Assembly: GCF_005671395.1 (NCBI RefSeq)
Contig: NZ_CP040428.1
Span: 5,118,801 to 5,182,800, forward strand
Length of the DNA: 64,000 bases
Source of the DNA: Jejubacter calystegiae
GTDB lineage: Bacteria > Pseudomonadota > Gammaproteobacteria > Enterobacterales > Enterobacteriaceae
Direction of reading: 5' to 3'
How positions within the stretch are numbered: position 1 is the stretch's first letter; each line of letters begins with the position of its first letter. The notes under the pieces are model-generated. The model searched no databases, was not told the DNA's origin, and saw only the letters and a list, made by a program, of their open reading frames with translations. The translations under genes and the position numbers were made by a program. Shown here piece after piece: positions 58,079 through 64,000 of the stretch.

Positions 58079-58155
58079 TGGTGCATCCGGAAGGATTCGA
58101 ACCTTCGACCGCTCGGTTCGTAGCCGAGTACTCTATCCAGCTGAGCTACGGATGC
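58079..58155 (-). tRNA. tRNA-Arg (anticodon ACG)
   Basis: Identical 77-base copy with CCA. It follows tRNA-Ser after four bases in the transcript and is the first Arg gene in the operon. Confidence 0.97.
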
Positions 58156-58159
58156 AAAA

Positions 58160-58252
58160 TGGCGGTGAGGCGGGGATTCGAACCCCGGATGCAGCTATTA
58201 ACCGCATACTCCCTTAGCAGGGGAGCGCCTTCAGCCTCTCGGCCACCTCACC
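58160..58252 (-). tRNA. serV: tRNA-Ser (anticodon GCT)
   Basis: A 93-base class II tRNA with a long variable arm and CCA. The anticodon loop reads CCTGCTAAGG, anticodon GCT, reading AGC and AGU. It leads the tRNA operon, as serV does in E. coli. Confidence 0.97.
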
Positions 58253-58591
58253 GTACGCCTCTTACGAGTCACGCCGTTTTGCGAATTGCTCTTCGGCGTT
58301 GCGTGGCGCACATATTACTTTCTGAGTGTGGGAAGTCAAACAATTTTTCGAAAGCCTGGATTGATTGCACAATTCACAGGCAATCAGCCTACTTTGACAT
58401 CAAAAAGGGTATTTTATCAACGACAAAGGCGCCATCTGACGCAGCCATTTTTGCGCCCGAAAGGGCAGACAGAGCGATGCAGTAAGGCGGTCAGAACGAC
58501 AGAGCAATAAAAACGATAGAGAAGCAGACAGGGGAAACAGAGAGGAGAAGTAGAGGAATGCGCCCCACCCACCCGGGCAAGGCGCAAAACC
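58253..58591. other. Gene-free region between tRNA-Ser and csrA
   Basis: It should hold the tRNA operon promoter on the minus strand. I see no clear gene; the reading frames here are short, lack ribosome binding sites and overlap AT-rich DNA. Confidence 0.5.
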
Positions 58592-58777
58592 TTAGTAACT
58601 GGATTGCTGTGATTTTTCAGCCTGAATACGCTGGTAGATCTCTTCACGGTGTACAGAAACTTCTTTCGGGGCGTTCACACCAATGCGAACCTGGTTACCC
58701 TTTACCCCTAAAACTGTCACGGTGACTTCATCCCCAATCATGAGGGTTTCACCAACTCGACGAGTCAGAATCAGCAT
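58592..58777 (-). CDS. csrA: Carbon storage regulator CsrA
   Basis: A 61-residue RNA-binding protein starting [20 protein letters not shown], as in E. coli. The dimer binds GGA motifs in mRNA leaders and blocks or protects them, controlling glycogen, motility and biofilm. It has AAGGAGC before the ATG. csrA sits between alaS and serV as in E. coli. Confidence 0.97.
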
Positions 58778-59019
58778 TCTTTGCTCCTTGAAAGATTGAA
58801 AGAGTCGGGTTTCTGTATCCCGGCATTATCCATCATATAACGCATACGGTAAGCGATAACAAACACCCAAGGTGCTGAAAATCACTCCTCTGCACTCTGT
58901 TATACCTAAGTTTAGCCGATGTGCACAACTTCAACCTGACTTTAATCACTAACGATTGTGTGTGATGCAAAAGCGCCATAACCGACAGAGTTATGGCGCC
59001 GCTTAGGTTATATTTTTAC

Positions 59020-61647
<2,628 letters not shown>

Positions 61648-61766
61648 AGTTATCCTGAAATCAAGCTAACGAGTCGTGGTGAACCAGACTGCATGAGTCC
61701 GGTTCAGGAATAAAAAAGAGGGAATAAGATATGTTTTCTGCGGGGGGAAGTAAAACCCAGTGTGGC

Positions 61767-62276
61767 CTAATCGCTAAAATTTCGATATACAGCCTGTATA
61801 TCTTCCATATAAAAGCCGCGTTGTAGCAAAAAACGCTGCACTTTGGCCTTCTCCGGGTAGCTTTTTGGTAGCGGTTCGCCAAACCGACGCTGGGCCTGTT
61901 CCCGGGCCAGGCTTTCCCAGTCGACCTCGCATTCCGCCAGCGCCTGAGAAGCGCCGTCACGGGTGATGCCTTTTTGGTGAAGTTCCTGAGCGATACGCTG
62001 TGGGCCATACCCCTTGCGGGCGCGGCTTTCCACGTAGCGCTGCGCGAAACGCGCATCATCCAGCCAGTGATTTTCCAGGCACAGGGTAACAACCCGCTCA
62101 ATATCCTGCGGATCCGCGGGCTCTTCAGCATTGCCGCGCCGCACGGGCGATGGCGCCGCCAGCTTACGCCGCAGTTCCTGTTCGCTGTGATCGCGCATCC
62201 CCAGCAGGCGCATTGCGCGATCCAGCAAGCGGACATAGGGTGAACGACCTGATGAAGTAGATGTTGATGCAGACAT
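61767..62276 (-). CDS. recX: RecA regulator RecX
   Basis: A 169-residue helical-repeat protein that caps and disassembles RecA filaments. Marks are YVRLLDRAMRLLGMRDHSEQELRRKL, WLDDARFAQRYVESRARKGYG and RFLLQRGFYMEDIQAVY. It is read from the recA transcript past two hairpins, so it should be made at a fraction of the RecA level. Confidence 0.94.
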   Translation of the reverse strand: MSASTSTSSGRSPYVRLLDRAMRLLGMRDHSEQELRRKLAAPSPVRRGNAEEPADPQDIERVVTLCLENHWLDDARFAQRYVESRARKGYGPQRIAQELHQKGITRDGASQALAECEVDWESLAREQAQRRFGEPLPKSYPEKAKVQRFLLQRGFYMEDIQAVYRNFSD

Positions 62277-62303
62277 AATGGCTAAACGGATTCAGAAAAA
62301 AGA

Positions 62304-62367
62304 GACGGGGCCGTAGCCCCGTCAGGTCGATAGCAAAGAGGGAAAAAACGTGGTTTTTCCCTCTTTG
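62304..62367 (-). terminator. Two hairpins between recA and recX
   Basis: The nearer one to recA (62334-62367) has a perfect 14-base stem, CAAAGAGGGAAAAA with TTTTTCCCTCTTTG. The second (62304-62323) is GACGGGGC-CGTA-GCCCCGTC followed on the minus strand by a T run. The latter is a rho-independent terminator that leaves some readthrough into recX, as in E. coli. Confidence 0.85.
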
Positions 62368-62475
62368 TCGTTATCAGCCGAAAATCAATAAATTGATTTT
62401 CCTTGCTAGTTTTTAACCGGCTCTGGCCGAACACGTTCGGCCCAGGTTTGCCAACAACCTCACGGGGCAGACAGA

Positions 62476-63588
<1,113 letters not shown>

Positions 63589-63617
63589 TTATCGAATAAG
63601 GTAATTTGCGCTAATTA

Positions 63618-63637
63618 TACTGTATGATTGTACAGTA
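63618..63637 (-). promoter_or_regulatory. LexA (SOS) box of recA
   Basis: TACTGTATGATTGTACAGTA is an almost perfect copy of the LexA consensus (CTGT-N8-ACAG). It lies about 78 bases before the recA ATG and represses recA until DNA damage. Confidence 0.95.
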
Positions 63638-64000
63638 TCAAGCGTTTTGTAGAAATTGTTGCCACAGGGTATTCAGGGCATAGCCCGTCGCCTGTCGGCG
63701 CACGGCTTCCCGGTCTCCGGCAAAGCATTCCCGGAACGCCAGAACCCGCCCATCCGCAGCGGCGAAACCAAACCAGACCGTGCCGACCGGCTTCTGCGCG
63801 CTGCCGCCGTCGGGCCCGGCAATGCCGCTGATGGAAACCGCGTAATCGGCCGCCGCCGCCGCCAGCGCTCCCTGGGCCATCTGGCGCACCACGGCTTCGC
63901 TTACCGCCCCTTCCGCCGCCAGGGTTTCAGGGCTCACGCCGATCATCTGGGATTTCGCTTCATTACTGTATGTCACGAAGCCGCGCTCAAACCAGGCAGA
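63638..64000 (-). CDS. pncC: Nicotinamide-nucleotide amidase PncC, N terminus beyond the window
   Basis: The last 120 or so residues of the CinA C-terminal family protein YgaD/PncC. Visible blocks are SAWFERGFVTYSNEAKSQMIGV, the catalytic-type SGIAGPDGGS and KPVGTVWFGFA, and the ending ALNTLWQQFLQNA. It turns NMN to NaMN in NAD recycling. Its 5' end lies past base 64000. It is just upstream of recA as in E. coli, and its stop adjoins the LexA box. Confidence 0.95.
   Translation of the reverse strand, partial: SAWFERGFVTYSNEAKSQMIGVSPETLAAEGAVSEAVVRQMAQGALAAAAADYAVSISGIAGPDGGSAQKPVGTVWFGFAAADGRVLAFRECFAGDREAVRRQATGYALNTLWQQFLQNA

Noticed and set aside
57351..58155. Evenly repeated blocks resembling a CRISPR array
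   Set aside because: The repeats are 77-base tRNA-Arg genes with near-identical spacers, not CRISPR repeats with unique spacers.
57573..58485. Two plus-strand frames of 109 and 162 codons with repeated protein sequence across the tRNA cluster
   Set aside because: They are antisense to tRNA-Arg and tRNA-Ser genes; the protein repeat only mirrors the tRNA repeat.

Overview
The window is a chromosomal segment of a member of the Enterobacteriaceae, resembling Klebsiella, Enterobacter or Kosakonia. The evidence is gene content and by-eye similarity to E. coli and Klebsiella proteins: StpA, AlaE, NrdHIEF, ProVWX, EmrRAB, LuxS, GshA, CsrA, AlaS, RecX, RecA, RamR/RomA/RamA, LpxO, and an AroY-like protocatechuate decarboxylase. 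I cannot name the species.

Bases 1-12300 are an accessory region. It holds probable type VI secretion cargo and its immunity genes: a DUF2778/Tlde1-type L,D-transpeptidase-like toxin with a small membrane immunity protein, an hcp gene broken by one in-frame stop, an RNase A-like toxin with a CdiI-type immunity protein, a truncated glycine-zipper toxin with an intact candidate immunity gene, and a pore-former-like toxin with a small membrane partner. Among these lie a P2-type portal protein remnant, a large AT-rich AIPR-family gene with a PD-(D/E)XK-like N terminus (a phage-defence candidate), and an IS3-family element whose orfB is split by a full-looking 2270-bp group II intron. The region ends with two decayed metabolic genes, a cupin and a short-chain dehydrogenase.

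Bases 12379-32302 follow the E. coli ygaVP-stpA-alaE-ygaC-nrdHIEF-proVWX neighbourhood with insertions: aroY with a divergent LysR gene, yegP, an HD-GYP-like gene downstream of a GGDEF remnant, a GT25-like gene, lpxO, and a MocR regulator divergent from an AhpD-like gene. Bases 32375-47826 carry genes that in E. coli K-12 lie far away: ppnP, aroM, aroL, yaiI, proC, psiF, iraP, ddlA, yaiY, yaiW, sbmA and ampH. They are joined here by an MdtG-like pump, an extensin-like protein and the ramR-romA-ramA multidrug regulatory locus. idi follows. From ygaY (48645) the E. coli proU-side order resumes: mprA-emrAB, luxS, the sRNA gene micA, gshA, yqaAB, five tRNA-Arg(ACG) plus one tRNA-Ser(GCT), csrA, alaS, recX, recA and a partial pncC.

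The core part serves deoxynucleotide synthesis under iron or oxidative stress (nrdHIEF), osmoprotectant uptake (proVWX), drug efflux (emrAB, ramA), quorum signalling (luxS), glutathione synthesis (gshA), global RNA regulation (csrA, micA) and recombination/SOS (recA, recX). Regulatory sites visible by eye are a RamR palindrome, a LexA box, tandem NrdR-like boxes, TyrR-like boxes, a proU promoter and a sigma-E promoter for micA. All identifications are by reading the sequence; no database search was run.
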